Assembly: GCA_013298775.1 (NCBI GenBank)
Contig: JAAFIV010000005.1
Location: 62,001 to 126,000 of the forward strand
Source of the DNA: Ignavibacteria bacterium
GTDB lineage: Bacteria > Bacteroidota > Ignavibacteria > Kapaibacteriales > UBA4661
Length of the DNA stretch: 64,000 bases
Direction: 5' to 3'
Each line of letters begins with the position of its first letter. Position 1 is the stretch's first letter. The position numbers and the translations under genes were made by a program. This document shows positions 16,747 to 25,025 of this stretch, one piece after another. The notes under the pieces were generated by a model that saw only the letters and a program-made list of their open reading frames with translations, had not been told where the DNA came from and did not search any database.

Positions 16747-18384
16747 ATGGCGCGAAGCGTGAGTAAAACTATCACCAAAACAAAGTACATTTTCATCACG
16801 GGTGGCGTATTGTCCTCGCTGGGAAAGGGCATCACATCTGCATCGCTGGGCTTATTGTTGAAAGAGCGGGGCTTATCGGTAACGATAATGAAGTTCGACC
16901 CGTACATCAACGTGGACCCAGGCACGATGAATCCCTACCAACACGGCGAAGTCTATGTTACCGACGACGGTGCAGAAACCGACCTCGATTTGGGGCATTA
17001 TGAACGCTTTGTGCAAGCTCCCGTAACGCGCAGCAACAGCGTCAGCACGGGGCAAATTTATTTCGAGGTGATTCAGCGCGAGCGGCAAGGCAAATACTTG
17101 GGCAAAACGGTTCAAGTTGTGCCGCATATCACGGACGAAATCAAGCGTCGTATGGTGACATATGATAAAAAGTTCGATATTGTGCTGATTGAATTGGGTG
17201 GAACCGTTGGCGATATTGAATCTATGCCGTTTCTGGAAGCCGCACGACAACTGAGCTTGGAAAAAGGTCGCACCAACGCTATTTTTATTCACCTTACTTA
17301 CGTGCCGTTTATTAAATCGGCAGGTGAATTTAAGACGAAACCCACGCAACACTCCGTCAGAATGCTGATGGAATATGGGATTCAGCCCGATATTTTGGTG
17401 TGCCGTTGCGAAGAAGATTTGGAAAAAGATATAAAATCGAAAATTGCGCTGTTCTGCAATGTGGATGAAGATTCCGTCGTTCTCGCGCTTGATGCCGAGA
17501 CGATTTACGAAGTACCGATGCTCTACGCGAAAGCAAAATTGGATGATACGGTTATCAAAAAGCTCAACATCAGCCGCACGCAAAAGCCTACCTTGAATGA
17601 TTGGACGAAGTTTGTTCAGCGCGTAAAAAAGCCGAAATCCGCCGTAACCATCGGCTTTGTCGGCAAATACGTGCAGCATCAAGACGCATACAAAAGTATT
17701 TTGGAAGCACTCACCCACGCTGGAGCCGTGAACAATGCTCGTGTTACGGTGAAGTATATTGATTCCGAAAAAATCACCACCGCCGAAGAAGCAATGAACG
17801 CGCTCGAAGATACCGACGGTATTATCGTGGCTCCGGGCTTTGGTTCGCGCGGGATTGAAGGGAAAATTTTGGCAATTCAGCAAGTTCGCGAGCGCGGCAT
17901 TCCTTTTTTCGGAATTTGCTTGGGAATGCAGTGCGCGGTGATAGAGTTTGCGCGGAATGTAGCGGGTTTGGCGGGTTCAAATTCAGCAGAATTTAAGAAA
18001 GTGAAAAACAACGTCATTGACCTGATGCCCGACCAACGCGGCATCACCAACAAGGGCGGAACGATGCGGCTTGGGTCGTATCCGTGCGTGTTGAAAGAAG
18101 GCACAAAATCGCTCGAAGCGTATAAATCGCAGATTATCCGCGAGCGGCACCGCCATCGCTACGAATTCAATAACGATTTCCGCGTAGAATTGGAATCAAA
18201 CGGCTTAGTCATTAGCGGCGTTTCGCCCGATGGACGCTTGGTGGAAATGGTTGAATTGCCGAACCACCCTTGGTTTGTAGGCTGCCAGTTTCATCCCGAA
18301 TTTAAGTCGGTTGCTGTCGGCGGACATCCGCTTTTTGTTGGCTTTGTTGGCGCGGCGTTGCAACGGCATGAAATGGCACAGTAA
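16747..18384 (+). CDS. pyrG: CTP synthase
   Basis: Converts UTP, ATP and glutamine to CTP in pyrimidine synthesis. Full length at 545 residues. The synthetase domain has the P-loop [20 protein letters not shown] (about 16-35), [20 protein letters not shown] and the [17 protein letters not shown] motif. The class I glutamine amidotransferase domain from about 300 has [14 protein letters not shown], the Cys nucleophile in [18 protein letters not shown], and the His/Glu dyad in [12 protein letters not shown]. Start ATG 16747 is close to the AT-rich region between divergent genes. The next gene is separated by an inverted repeat. Confidence 0.98.
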   Translation: MARSVSKTITKTKYIFITGGVLSSLGKGITSASLGLLLKERGLSVTIMKFDPYINVDPGTMNPYQHGEVYVTDDGAETDLDLGHYERFVQAPVTRSNSVSTGQIYFEVIQRERQGKYLGKTVQVVPHITDEIKRRMVTYDKKFDIVLIELGGTVGDIESMPFLEAARQLSLEKGRTNAIFIHLTYVPFIKSAGEFKTKPTQHSVRMLMEYGIQPDILVCRCEEDLEKDIKSKIALFCNVDEDSVVLALDAETIYEVPMLYAKAKLDDTVIKKLNISRTQKPTLNDWTKFVQRVKKPKSAVTIGFVGKYVQHQDAYKSILEALTHAGAVNNARVTVKYIDSEKITTAEEAMNALEDTDGIIVAPGFGSRGIEGKILAIQQVRERGIPFFGICLGMQCAVIEFARNVAGLAGSNSAEFKKVKNNVIDLMPDQRGITNKGGTMRLGSYPCVLKEGTKSLEAYKSQIIRERHRHRYEFNNDFRVELESNGLVISGVSPDGRLVEMVELPNHPWFVGCQFHPEFKSVAVGGHPLFVGFVGAALQRHEMAQ

Positions 18385-18403
18385 ATCAAACAATTGTGAA
18401 GGT

Positions 18404-18528
18404 GTGAGGGTCTCACTTCCTCGTGAGGCTCTCACTTTGACACAAGTAACCAGCGCACAAGTAACCGATACAAGCATTACCGAAACATTACCGAAAGTGA
18501 GACCCTCACGAGGAAGTGAGAGCCTCAC
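18404..18528. repeat. Inverted repeat of gtgagaccctcac type
   Basis: The left arm gtgagggtctcacttcctcg and the right arm cgaggaagtgagagcctcac are complementary with GGGTCT/GGCTCT exchanges, so each arm is itself built of small palindromes. The loop holds two direct copies of acaagtaacc and of cattaccgaaa. A half-size relative is at 37387-37418. Confidence 0.75.
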
Positions 18529-18590
18529 GTGAAGCGAAGAGCATAACACACCCTCTCTCAATGTTTAATCTTTTTTGCAAAGTATAAAGT

Positions 18591-18935
18591 ATGGAAACCA
18601 TCAAAACCCCAAGCGGACTCATGTACACCGACCTTGAAGAAGGCACAGGCGCAGTTGCCACAGCTGGACAGCGCGTAACGGTGCATTACACAGGCACCTT
18701 TGAAAATGGCGTGAAGTTCGACAGCTCACGCGACCGCAACGAACCTTTTGCATTCAAACTCGGTGGCGGACAAGTCATTGCTGGCTGGGACGAAGGCGTA
18801 GCGGGCATGAAAGTAGGTGGCAAGCGACAATTGACCATTCCTGGACACTTAGGCTATGGCGAGCGCGGCTACCCAGGCGCGATTCCACCGAATGCGACCT
18901 TACTTTTTGATGTGGAATTAGTAAAAGTTTCGTAA
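18591..18935 (+). CDS. FKBP-type peptidyl-prolyl cis-trans isomerase
   Basis: Single-domain FKBP, 114 residues, with no signal peptide, so probably a cytoplasmic folding catalyst. The fold is clear: [20 protein letters not shown] then [60 protein letters not shown] and FDVELVKV. The active-site aromatic and acidic positions (Y in HYTG, the D of KFDSS, F in FAFKLG, VI and W in GQVIAGW) are present. No insert-in-flap domain is visible, so it is FKBP12-like rather than SlyD-like. Start ATG 18591. Confidence 0.95.
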   Translation: METIKTPSGLMYTDLEEGTGAVATAGQRVTVHYTGTFENGVKFDSSRDRNEPFAFKLGGGQVIAGWDEGVAGMKVGGKRQLTIPGHLGYGERGYPGAIPPNATLLFDVELVKVS

Positions 18936-19032
18936 TGTAAGTATATCGGACAAACCGCCAGGACGAAGCAATCATCAGCTCTGCAAGGCTTTCGCTTCAT
19001 CCTTCATCTCTCAGATTTCATCCTTTCCCCTT

Positions 19033-19443
19033 ATGCGTTTATTACCTGAAGCACTGCTCGAACAACTGCACGAAGCAACAGCCGATTTGCTTTATCCAAG
19101 CGAGACCGATGCTCATTTTGAGCCATTTCTGTGGCAAAATATCAAAGATAGTTCGTTCAGTATCGAAAAACTTTTGCTCGTAACGCGCCACAGAAAAGAT
19201 ACGCCCGTTGATGGGCTGGAACTCACAGAATTCTTTGCTCCCGTTGTGCAGGAAGAAGAATGGATGGACGATTCCGAGCGCGAGACCGTCGCACGTTTTC
19301 GCGCCTTGCAGGAAACGCTTGAGAATCTCCTTGCGGATATTTCCGTGTACCGCGTTGGCGTTGTCAAGGTAGATGTGTACATCGTCGGTAAAACCGATGA
19401 CGGCTACTATGCGGGCGTTTCCACACGACTTGTAGAAACCTGA
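19033..19443 (+). CDS. NuiA-like nuclease A inhibitor family protein
   Basis: Soluble 136-residue protein resembling NuiA, the Anabaena polypeptide inhibitor of the sugar-non-specific nuclease NucA. Matching features are ATADLLYPSETDAHFEPFLW near the start, a central DGLELTEFFAP, a helix (ETVARFRALQETLENLLADI) and the typical end SVYRVGVVKVDVYIVGKTDD with GYYAGVSTRLVET. No NucA-type nuclease is adjacent; a ββα-metal nuclease elsewhere or host nucleases could be targets. Some NuiA-domain proteins have no proven inhibitor role, so function is family inference. Acidic overall, with no membrane segment. It lies between tttcatcc-type repeat stretches. Confidence 0.75.
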   Translation: MRLLPEALLEQLHEATADLLYPSETDAHFEPFLWQNIKDSSFSIEKLLLVTRHRKDTPVDGLELTEFFAPVVQEEEWMDDSERETVARFRALQETLENLLADISVYRVGVVKVDVYIVGKTDDGYYAGVSTRLVET

Positions 19444-19575
19444 AGAAAAGGATGAAGTCTGAGGAATGAGGGCTGAAAGGACGTTACTCAAGTTTTTCAT
19501 CCCCCAGCCCTCTTGAGCGTTGCGCTCATATTTTATCCTTGAGTTTTTTTATCCCTCAGATTTCATACTTCAGCT
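19443..19575. repeat. Imperfect inverted repeat with atttcatcc-type units (family D)
   Basis: gaaaaggatgaagtctgagg at 19445 and gagggctg shortly after face cagccctc at 19506 and ccctcagatttcatactt at about 19556 in inverted orientation. Similar ggatgaaatctgagg / tttcatccctcagatttcat units occur near 3172-3220, 3420-3447, 10460-10490 and 18998-19030. Confidence 0.5.
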
Positions 19576-19583
19576 CTCTCTTT

Positions 19584-20264
19584 ATGCCCTTTGTAGAACT
19601 TCATAACGTAGAAAAGCACTTGCGGACGGGAACACAAACGTTTTCCGTGCGTGTGCCACAGTTTTGCGTGGAAGCGGGGCAGCATCTTGCACTCGTGGGG
19701 GCGAGCGGTTCGGGAAAAACAACGTTGTTGCATTTACTTTCAGGAATTATTCGCCCTGATGCGGGGTCAATACTGGTTTCTGGGACGGATATTGCGCAAT
19801 TGGCAGAATCAAAACTCGACCGTTTTCGCGCAACGACGATTGGCATTGTGCATCAGACGTTTAATTTGCTACAAGGCTTGTCGGCGCGAGAAAATGTGCT
19901 GGTGGCAACAATGTTTGCTGATACATCATCAATAAGCGCAGAAAGCCCCGAAGCAAGAACGGACGCGCTTTTGGAGCGTTTAGGTTTGTCAGCAAAAAAG
20001 AACAATAAACCCCGTGAACTCTCCGTCGGCGAGCAGCAGCGCGTCGCCATTGCACGAGCATTAGTAAATAAGCCCGCTCTTATTCTCGCCGACGAGCCAA
20101 CCGCTAGTGTTGATGCGGCAAATGCGGCACGAGTGATTGATGAAATGCGAACCTTAGCCCAAGAATACGGCGCAACTATTCTCGCTATCACCCACGATGC
20201 GGCTGTACAGGCGATGTTTCCTGAGTTTGTTCGTATTCAGGATATTGTGCGGGATGCAGAGTAG
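19584..20264 (+). CDS. ABC transporter ATP-binding protein (LolD/MacB-like)
   Basis: 226-residue ATPase subunit. Walker A is VGASGSGKTTLLHLLSG (about 38-54), the Q-loop is IVHQTFNLLQGLSARENV, the signature is LSVGEQQRVAIARAL, Walker B is ALILADEPTASVD and the H-loop is ILAITHDAAV. The short length and the LLQGLSARENV wording point to the LolD/MacB/FtsE group, which release lipoproteins or drive extracytoplasmic substrates. No permease gene (LolC/E or MacB type) is adjacent, so the partner must be elsewhere and the substrate is unknown. I start at ATG 19584, MPFVELHNVEK. Confidence 0.9.
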   Translation: MPFVELHNVEKHLRTGTQTFSVRVPQFCVEAGQHLALVGASGSGKTTLLHLLSGIIRPDAGSILVSGTDIAQLAESKLDRFRATTIGIVHQTFNLLQGLSARENVLVATMFADTSSISAESPEARTDALLERLGLSAKKNNKPRELSVGEQQRVAIARALVNKPALILADEPTASVDAANAARVIDEMRTLAQEYGATILAITHDAAVQAMFPEFVRIQDIVRDAE

Positions 20265-20280
20265 CGGTCTGAAACTCCTG

Positions 20281-20357
20281 TGGCGCAGACAAGAGTGTTA
20301 CGCGCTATCTTCGGCAAACACTGGCTTCGGTAGCGCAGACTACTCTTGTCTGCGCCA
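20281..20357. repeat. A' palindrome, intact
   Basis: tggcgcagacaagagt at 20281 is perfectly complementary to actcttgtctgcgcca ending at 20357. The loop contains tacgcgctatcttcgg and cttcggtagcgcagac. It occupies the gap between the ATPase and glycosyltransferase genes. Confidence 0.85.
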
Positions 20358-20418
20358 AAAGATGCCAAATTATTTATGAATCTTACAACCCACACCGCAA
20401 AAGCCTTCCCTTCCGCGC

Positions 20419-21270
20419 ATGAACGAGCTTGTAAGCATTATCATTCCCAATTACAACAGTGAAAAGTACATTGCTGAAACGCTGGAAAGCGTCCTTCGGC
20501 AATCGTATTCCGCATGGGAACTGCTTGTGGTGGATGATTGCTCTAGCGACGGCTCTCCTGCTATAATCCAAGATTTTACTGCACGGGACAAGCGAATTCG
20601 CCTCATTCGCCTCGAACAACCAAGCGGCGGACCCGCGCACCCGCGCAATATCGGCTTGGATAATGCTCAAGGAACATACGTGGCGTTTTTGGATTCCGAC
20701 GACGTGTGGCATCCGCAAAAGCTGGAATTGCAGCTTGGTGCAATGGCGCAGCACCGCGCCGCATTTTGTTCGACCGCCATGACGCGCTTCCACACTTCCG
20801 AAGAACTTCTCGCTCCATTGCAAACGAGCTTCAACATCGCACAGACACTTGCTTCGTTGCAGGTGCAGGAAATTCCGCATCGTGTTCTTATTCGCAAGAA
20901 TATTATCCCAAACTCCAGTGTTCTTGCCGAGCGACGGCTTTTTGAAGGCATTCGTTTTCACGAAGCGGCACGCTACAAAGCCATTGAAGACTTTCATTGC
21001 TGGTTGATGGTGCATCAAAGTAGCATTGAGCGGAGTATTAAAATTAGCCCGCGCCTATTGTTGTATCGCATGAGCGAAACCTCCATTTCCCGCTTCAAGA
21101 CCCAAATGGTGCGCAAACACTGGATGCTCTACCAAGAATACCGCTTCAACGGCAAACCACTTGGACTGGAAAAATTGCTGTACATGGGGACGTATGCCTT
21201 CAGTGCAATCACGAATTTACTGGGCTTGCGCGTCGTTCACACGCTCGACCATGTAACGCCGACGAAGTAG
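20419..21270 (+). CDS. Family 2 glycosyltransferase
   Basis: GT-A fold transferase, 283 residues. NDP-sugar binding is shown by LVSIIIPNYNSEKYIAETLE at the start, then LLVVDDCSSDGS, and the metal-binding AFLDSDDVWHPQKLELQ (DxD region). A mid-region TAMTRFHTSEELLAPLQTSF and a basic C-terminal part follow, without an obvious transmembrane pass. Likely cytoplasmic-face enzyme for lipopolysaccharide or exopolysaccharide side chains; the sugar and acceptor are not readable. No other glycan genes adjoin it, so it is an isolated GT. Start ATG 20419. Confidence 0.9.
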   Translation: MNELVSIIIPNYNSEKYIAETLESVLRQSYSAWELLVVDDCSSDGSPAIIQDFTARDKRIRLIRLEQPSGGPAHPRNIGLDNAQGTYVAFLDSDDVWHPQKLELQLGAMAQHRAAFCSTAMTRFHTSEELLAPLQTSFNIAQTLASLQVQEIPHRVLIRKNIIPNSSVLAERRLFEGIRFHEAARYKAIEDFHCWLMVHQSSIERSIKISPRLLLYRMSETSISRFKTQMVRKHWMLYQEYRFNGKPLGLEKLLYMGTYAFSAITNLLGLRVVHTLDHVTPTK

Positions 21271-21313
21271 ATTTGTTCATTCACCAATTTCTCCACACTT
21301 TTCACAAAATCGT

Positions 21314-21658
21314 ATGCAAGATTCTATTTTCTTGAAAATCATCCGCCGTGAAATTCCCGCCACGATTGAGTTTGAGGACGATGAGGTGATTGCCATTCAC
21401 GACATCAATCCCGTCGCGCCCATTCACATTCTTATCATTCCCAAAAAACTTATTCCCACAGCAAACGATATTCAGCCAGAAGACGCGCCACTTGTGGGCA
21501 AAATGTTTTTGGTGGCAAAGCAAATCGCTGCCGCGAAAGGTTTGTCGGAGCGTGGGTATCGGCTTGTGATGAATGTTGGCAAGGATGGCGGACAGACGGT
21601 GTATCACATTCACTTGCACTTGATTGGCGGAAAAGCTCTGCCTTTTGCGACGGCGTAA
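21314..21658 (+). CDS. HIT-family (HINT-like) nucleotide hydrolase
   Basis: 114-residue histidine-triad protein, probably a purine nucleoside phosphoramidase. IFLKIIRREIPATIEFEDDE then VIAIHDINPVAPIHILIIPK is the typical N-terminal half, and the catalytic HIHLHLIGG (HφHφHφφ) is at about residues 98-106. Length and sequence match bacterial HinT. It is a housekeeping gene with no clear operon partner; the outer-membrane protein gene begins 98 bp later. Start ATG 21314. Confidence 0.95.
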   Translation: MQDSIFLKIIRREIPATIEFEDDEVIAIHDINPVAPIHILIIPKKLIPTANDIQPEDAPLVGKMFLVAKQIAAAKGLSERGYRLVMNVGKDGGQTVYHIHLHLIGGKALPFATA

Positions 21659-21755
21659 ACACGAGTATTGATGCGGTGTTAAACTTTGTCGCCGCCTTGT
21701 TCGTCTGACAGAAAAACGAATGTCGTTCATATTTACTTTTCTGGAAAATATTGCT

Positions 21756-22658
21756 ATGAAAACCTTTTCGCGTCTGTTTTTACATCGCATGACAAGTCTG
21801 AGTGCTGCATGTTTGCTTGCTTTCGCGCTTCCTGCTGTTGCTCAAGATAGCTATGTGATAAATAATCGTTTGGAAATTCATGGCGGTGTGAGCGCACCAA
21901 TAGCGAACTTTAGCGCACTCCCTTCCACCTTGCAAGACCTCATTCCACAGCAAGGCAAAGTGCCGCTTGGTGCCGCAAATTTGGGCTTTACGCTGGGTTT
22001 GACGGATATTATTCGCCTTACACCGAATCTTGGTTTAATTTTCTCGCTGGATGGCGCGTACAACCCCTACAACACCGTTGAAGCTGAACGCCAACTCCGT
22101 TCTGGCATTGGAAATTTGAGCGTCAGTGGCGTGAATCTCAGCGTCATTTCGGCATTACTACAAACAAACGTCACCTATACCGCACAACCCTACATCAACG
22201 GCAGACTTATGGGCGGTTTGCGATATGAATTGCCAATTCTTGCCAATGTATTCAGCATCTATGCAACAGCGCAAGGTGGCGTATTTTATGGCGTTTTACC
22301 AGCAACCGATGCAAAATTGAGTATTGCTGTTCCCCTTGTCAATATCCGCGCTGAAGGCAGTATTTCGCAAGCCGCCGCACAAGCTGGTGCGCTCGCATAC
22401 GGTGTTGGTGCTGGTATAGTGCTGTTCGACCGCGTTACTCTGGGTGCGCGGTACACGGGTGCTTCGCCGGAATTTTCCACGGATATTAAGCCTGTTATTT
22501 CAACGACAGGTGTTCCGGGCAATGTGGCAGTACCAGGTTTGGGGCAAGTAAATATCCAATCGCTGCTAAACGCCGCGCTTGGTATTTTGCCGCAGACCGC
22601 TACACGCTTTGCTTTTCCCGTCAGCACGGTGCAAGTAACCGTGGGCGTGATTTTGTAA
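21756..22658 (+). CDS. Putative outer-membrane beta-barrel protein, function unknown
   Basis: 300-residue exported protein that I do not recognise at family level. ATG 21756 gives a signal peptide (MKTFSRLFLHRMTSLSAACL, then LAFALPAVA|QD). The mature part is rich in Gly, Ser, Asn and alternating hydrophobics: RLEIHGGVSAPIANFSALPS, IIRLTPNLGLIFSLDGAYNP, ARYTGASPEF and a terminal beta-strand VSTVQVTVGVIL with no C-terminal Phe. The pattern fits an OmpA-like or PorT-like eight- to twelve-strand barrel. There is no sorting domain. A strong terminator follows, so it is probably transcribed alone or with the HIT gene. Confidence 0.65.
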   Translation: MKTFSRLFLHRMTSLSAACLLAFALPAVAQDSYVINNRLEIHGGVSAPIANFSALPSTLQDLIPQQGKVPLGAANLGFTLGLTDIIRLTPNLGLIFSLDGAYNPYNTVEAERQLRSGIGNLSVSGVNLSVISALLQTNVTYTAQPYINGRLMGGLRYELPILANVFSIYATAQGGVFYGVLPATDAKLSIAVPLVNIRAEGSISQAAAQAGALAYGVGAGIVLFDRVTLGARYTGASPEFSTDIKPVISTTGVPGNVAVPGLGQVNIQSLLNAALGILPQTATRFAFPVSTVQVTVGVIL

Positions 22659-22699
22659 ACATTCCGCTATAAAACGTCCTATTTGCTCGACAGTTCTTA

Positions 22700-22757
22700 C
22701 CCGCTCAACAGTTTGCAGACCGCGCAAAATCTGACTGTTGGGCGGGTTTCTTGTTTT
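22700..22757 (+). terminator. Intrinsic terminator after the barrel protein gene
   Basis: cccgctcaacagt pairs with actgttgggcggg (13 positions with one wobble) around a 20-nt loop, followed by tttcttgtttt. It lies 41 bp after the stop. Confidence 0.75.
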
Positions 22758-22794
22758 ACAATTTTTATTCATATTGCCCCAAAACTATTTCCCC

Positions 22795-23724
22795 ATGAAT
22801 GATACCAATGAAAAAATCTGGACAATCCTTGAACTTATCAACTGGGGAAAAGGCTTTTTTGAAGAGAAGGGCGTGGATAGCCCGCGCCTGACGATAGAAC
22901 TCATGCTGGCTCATACGCTTAAAATGCCGCGCATCCAGCTTTACACCGCGTTTGACCGACCGTTGTTGGCAACGGAGCTTGCGGCACTGCGCGGAATGGT
23001 GCGTCGCCGCGCAAAACGTGAACCGCTTCAATATATCTTGGGCGAGGCGCATTTTTACGATATTGTGCTGGAAGTCGCGCCGAATGTGCTTATTCCACGC
23101 CCTGAAACCGAAACGTTGGTGGAATACGCAATCAAGAATATTCGTGAAAAATTTACCCCTGAAAAGCTCGCCTCTGAAAAGCTCATCAATACTAGCTCCG
23201 CGCTCCATATTCTTGATATTGGCACTGGTTCTGGCTGCATTGCGCTCTCGCTTGCAAAATCTTTCCCCAATGCGCACGTTCAAGCACTCGACCTCTCCGA
23301 AAGCGCAGTAATACTTGCCCGTAAGAATGCACTGCGTTTGGGGCTAGAAAACATCACCATTTCACGAGCAGATATTTTTTCAAGTAATGCTCTGGAAACC
23401 TCACCAAAAGCCGTGTTTGATGTGATTGTTTCCAATCCGCCCTATATCGCCAGCGCAGAAATGGCGGAACTGGAAGCGGAAGTACGCGACTACGAACCCC
23501 ATACCGCCCTCACCGACACCGGCGACGGACTCAGCTTTTATCGGCACTTTGCCGAACTCTTTCCGAAAATTCTCGCTCCCAATGGCTTTTTCGCTGTGGA
23601 AATTGGCTTTGGGCAAAGCGCAGAGGTGGTGCGTCTATTTCAGCAAAGCGGCTTCACGACACATCTTCAGAACGACCTTGCTGGAATACCGAGAGTGTGC
23701 GCGGGCTGGCGGGCGGAGAAATGA
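22795..23724 (+). CDS. prmC: Peptide chain release factor N5-glutamine methyltransferase
   Basis: SAM-dependent enzyme that methylates the Gln of the GGQ motif of RF1/RF2. 309 residues from ATG 22795. The N-terminal helical bundle covers residues 1-90, ending RREPLQYILGEAHFY-like (here KREPLQYILGEAHFYDIVLE), then PRPETETLVEYA. SAM motif I is HILDIGTGSGCIALSLAKSF and the catalytic NPPY is FDVIVSNPPYIASAEMAELE. ALTDTGDGLSFYRHF is the usual post-NPPY element. Short insertions (EKFTPEKLASEKLINTSS) lengthen the linker before motif I. RF1 (prfA), a frequent partner, is not in the window. Confidence 0.95.
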   Translation: MNDTNEKIWTILELINWGKGFFEEKGVDSPRLTIELMLAHTLKMPRIQLYTAFDRPLLATELAALRGMVRRRAKREPLQYILGEAHFYDIVLEVAPNVLIPRPETETLVEYAIKNIREKFTPEKLASEKLINTSSALHILDIGTGSGCIALSLAKSFPNAHVQALDLSESAVILARKNALRLGLENITISRADIFSSNALETSPKAVFDVIVSNPPYIASAEMAELEAEVRDYEPHTALTDTGDGLSFYRHFAELFPKILAPNGFFAVEIGFGQSAEVVRLFQQSGFTTHLQNDLAGIPRVCAGWRAEK

Positions 23725-23810
23725 AGTTGAGAGCAGTTTGTTTCACCTTTCTTCGCTTCTTTCATTGAAGCTCTTTCCTGCTCTATACTCAACAAGGGTA
23801 GAATGCTTTT

Positions 23811-23854
23811 CTCGTCCGGCGGCTGAGGAGTGCATCAACGCTACCGTAGGGCGA
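23811..23854. repeat. Partial family B element
   Basis: ctcgtccggcggctgaggag and tgcatcaacgctaccgtag match one half of the family B copies at 5629 and 29812; the terminal CTGGTCAGGT ends are missing. Confidence 0.55.
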
Positions 23855-23895
23855 TTTTGATGTATGCAGTTTTCACTCATTTCCAGTATATTTCT

Positions 23896-23943
23896 TGTTC
23901 TCCTTCCTGTTCTCCTTTGTGTTCTCCTTTCTGTTCCATTTCC
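23896..23943. repeat. Four 12-bp tandem units upstream of the ABC operon
   Basis: tgttctccttcc, tgttctcctttg, tgttctcctttc and tgttccatttcc run in tandem. The gap 23725-24042 otherwise holds the partial family B element and an AT-rich stretch that may carry the operon promoter; I see no gene there. Confidence 0.7.
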
Positions 23944-24042
23944 TGTATTCGCAGACAAAATCCCCCCATTTGCAGAGTATATTTTCCTGTTCCCATTGAA
24001 TTCCGTTTCTTTGCGATACATCGTGTAAGCACGATTTCATCA

Positions 24043-25020
24043 ATGCTTCAGCCAATTCATACCAACGCTATGCTCTACTCCGTCGAAACAGAAAATCTCT
24101 CTTACCGCTTTCCGCGTGGTGTGGGAAGCAGCGTGCTTCCATTCCCCCCCAGTGCTAGTGCGCCGCAGATTCTGCACAACGTGAACCTCCGTGTCCCTGA
24201 GGGCAGTATTTACGGCTTCTTAGGGCAAAATGGTGCCGGAAAAACGACCACGCTCCGCCTCATTCTTGGTTTGCTTACCAAACAGCAAGGAATCATACGT
24301 GTTCTGGGCAAATCCTTCGAGGAGAACCGCATCGCTGGGTTGCGTGAAATCGGCTCACTCATTGAATCGCCTTCGCTGTACAGCCATCTCACCGCTTCGG
24401 AAAACTTGACAATTTACCAGAAAATTCATGGCGTTCCGAAAGGGCGGATTGCTGAGGTGCTAGATTTGGTCGGGCTTGCGCGTACTGGTACGAAAAAAGC
24501 TGCTGAGTTTTCGCTGGGAATGAAGCAGCGTCTGGGGCTTGCCATCGCGCTTCTGCACAAGCCTAGCCTCCTCATTTTGGACGAACCCACCAACGGTCTC
24601 GACCCCAACGGCATTATCGAAATGCGCGAACTCTTGAAGCAACTCCAACGCGAACAAGGCATCACTATTCTGATTTCAAGCCATTTACTGTCGGAAATTG
24701 AAAAACTAGTAACGCACGTCGGCATCATTCATGGGGGCAAGTTGCTGTTTCAAGGAACGCTGGAGGAACTCCTGCAAAAGCGTGAAAAAAGCTCGCAAAT
24801 TATTCTCGAAACAAGCGACGCACGGCGTACAATGAGCGTTCTGGAGCAATTCCACATCACAGGTCGTGTGGAATCAAGCAGCGTCATTCTCCCGTTTTTG
24901 GAGCGGGAAACCATTGCCAACATCGCACGGGAGCTTGTTCGTGAGGATATTTCTCTCTACGGCATTCGCGCACAAAATGATGATTTGGAAACAATTTTTA
25001 TGAATCTTGTCAAGGACTAG
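24043..25020 (+). CDS. ABC transporter ATP-binding protein (BcrA/lantibiotic-immunity type)
   Basis: 325-residue ATPase of the bacitracin/lantibiotic efflux class. Walker A is YGFLGQNGAGKTTTLRLILG, the Q-loop region ends in SLIESPSLYSHLTASENL, the signature is FSLGMKQRLGLAIALLHKPS, Walker B is LLILDEPTNGLDPNGI and the H-loop is ILISSHLLSEIEKL. The IESPSLYSHLTASENL phrase is typical of BcrA/NisF/MutF-type proteins. About 30 extra N-terminal residues (QILHNVNLRVPEGS preceded by a Pro/Ser loop) come from either ATG 24043 or ATG 24070; neither has a Shine-Dalgarno, and further upstream lies tandem repeat. It is the first gene of a four-gene operon; the permease starts 5 bp after the stop. Confidence 0.88.
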   Translation: MLQPIHTNAMLYSVETENLSYRFPRGVGSSVLPFPPSASAPQILHNVNLRVPEGSIYGFLGQNGAGKTTTLRLILGLLTKQQGIIRVLGKSFEENRIAGLREIGSLIESPSLYSHLTASENLTIYQKIHGVPKGRIAEVLDLVGLARTGTKKAAEFSLGMKQRLGLAIALLHKPSLLILDEPTNGLDPNGIIEMRELLKQLQREQGITILISSHLLSEIEKLVTHVGIIHGGKLLFQGTLEELLQKREKSSQIILETSDARRTMSVLEQFHITGRVESSSVILPFLERETIANIARELVREDISLYGIRAQNDDLETIFMNLVKD

Positions 25021-25025
25021 CACCC

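Noticed and set aside
16873-17883. Long minus-strand ORF opposite pyrG
   Set aside because: Shadow of pyrG codon use; pyrG on the plus strand is unambiguous and the opposite reading has no family features.
23873-24055. Minus-strand ORF rich in ENRKENTKEN
   Set aside because: Produced by the 12-bp tandem repeat; no sign of coding bias.
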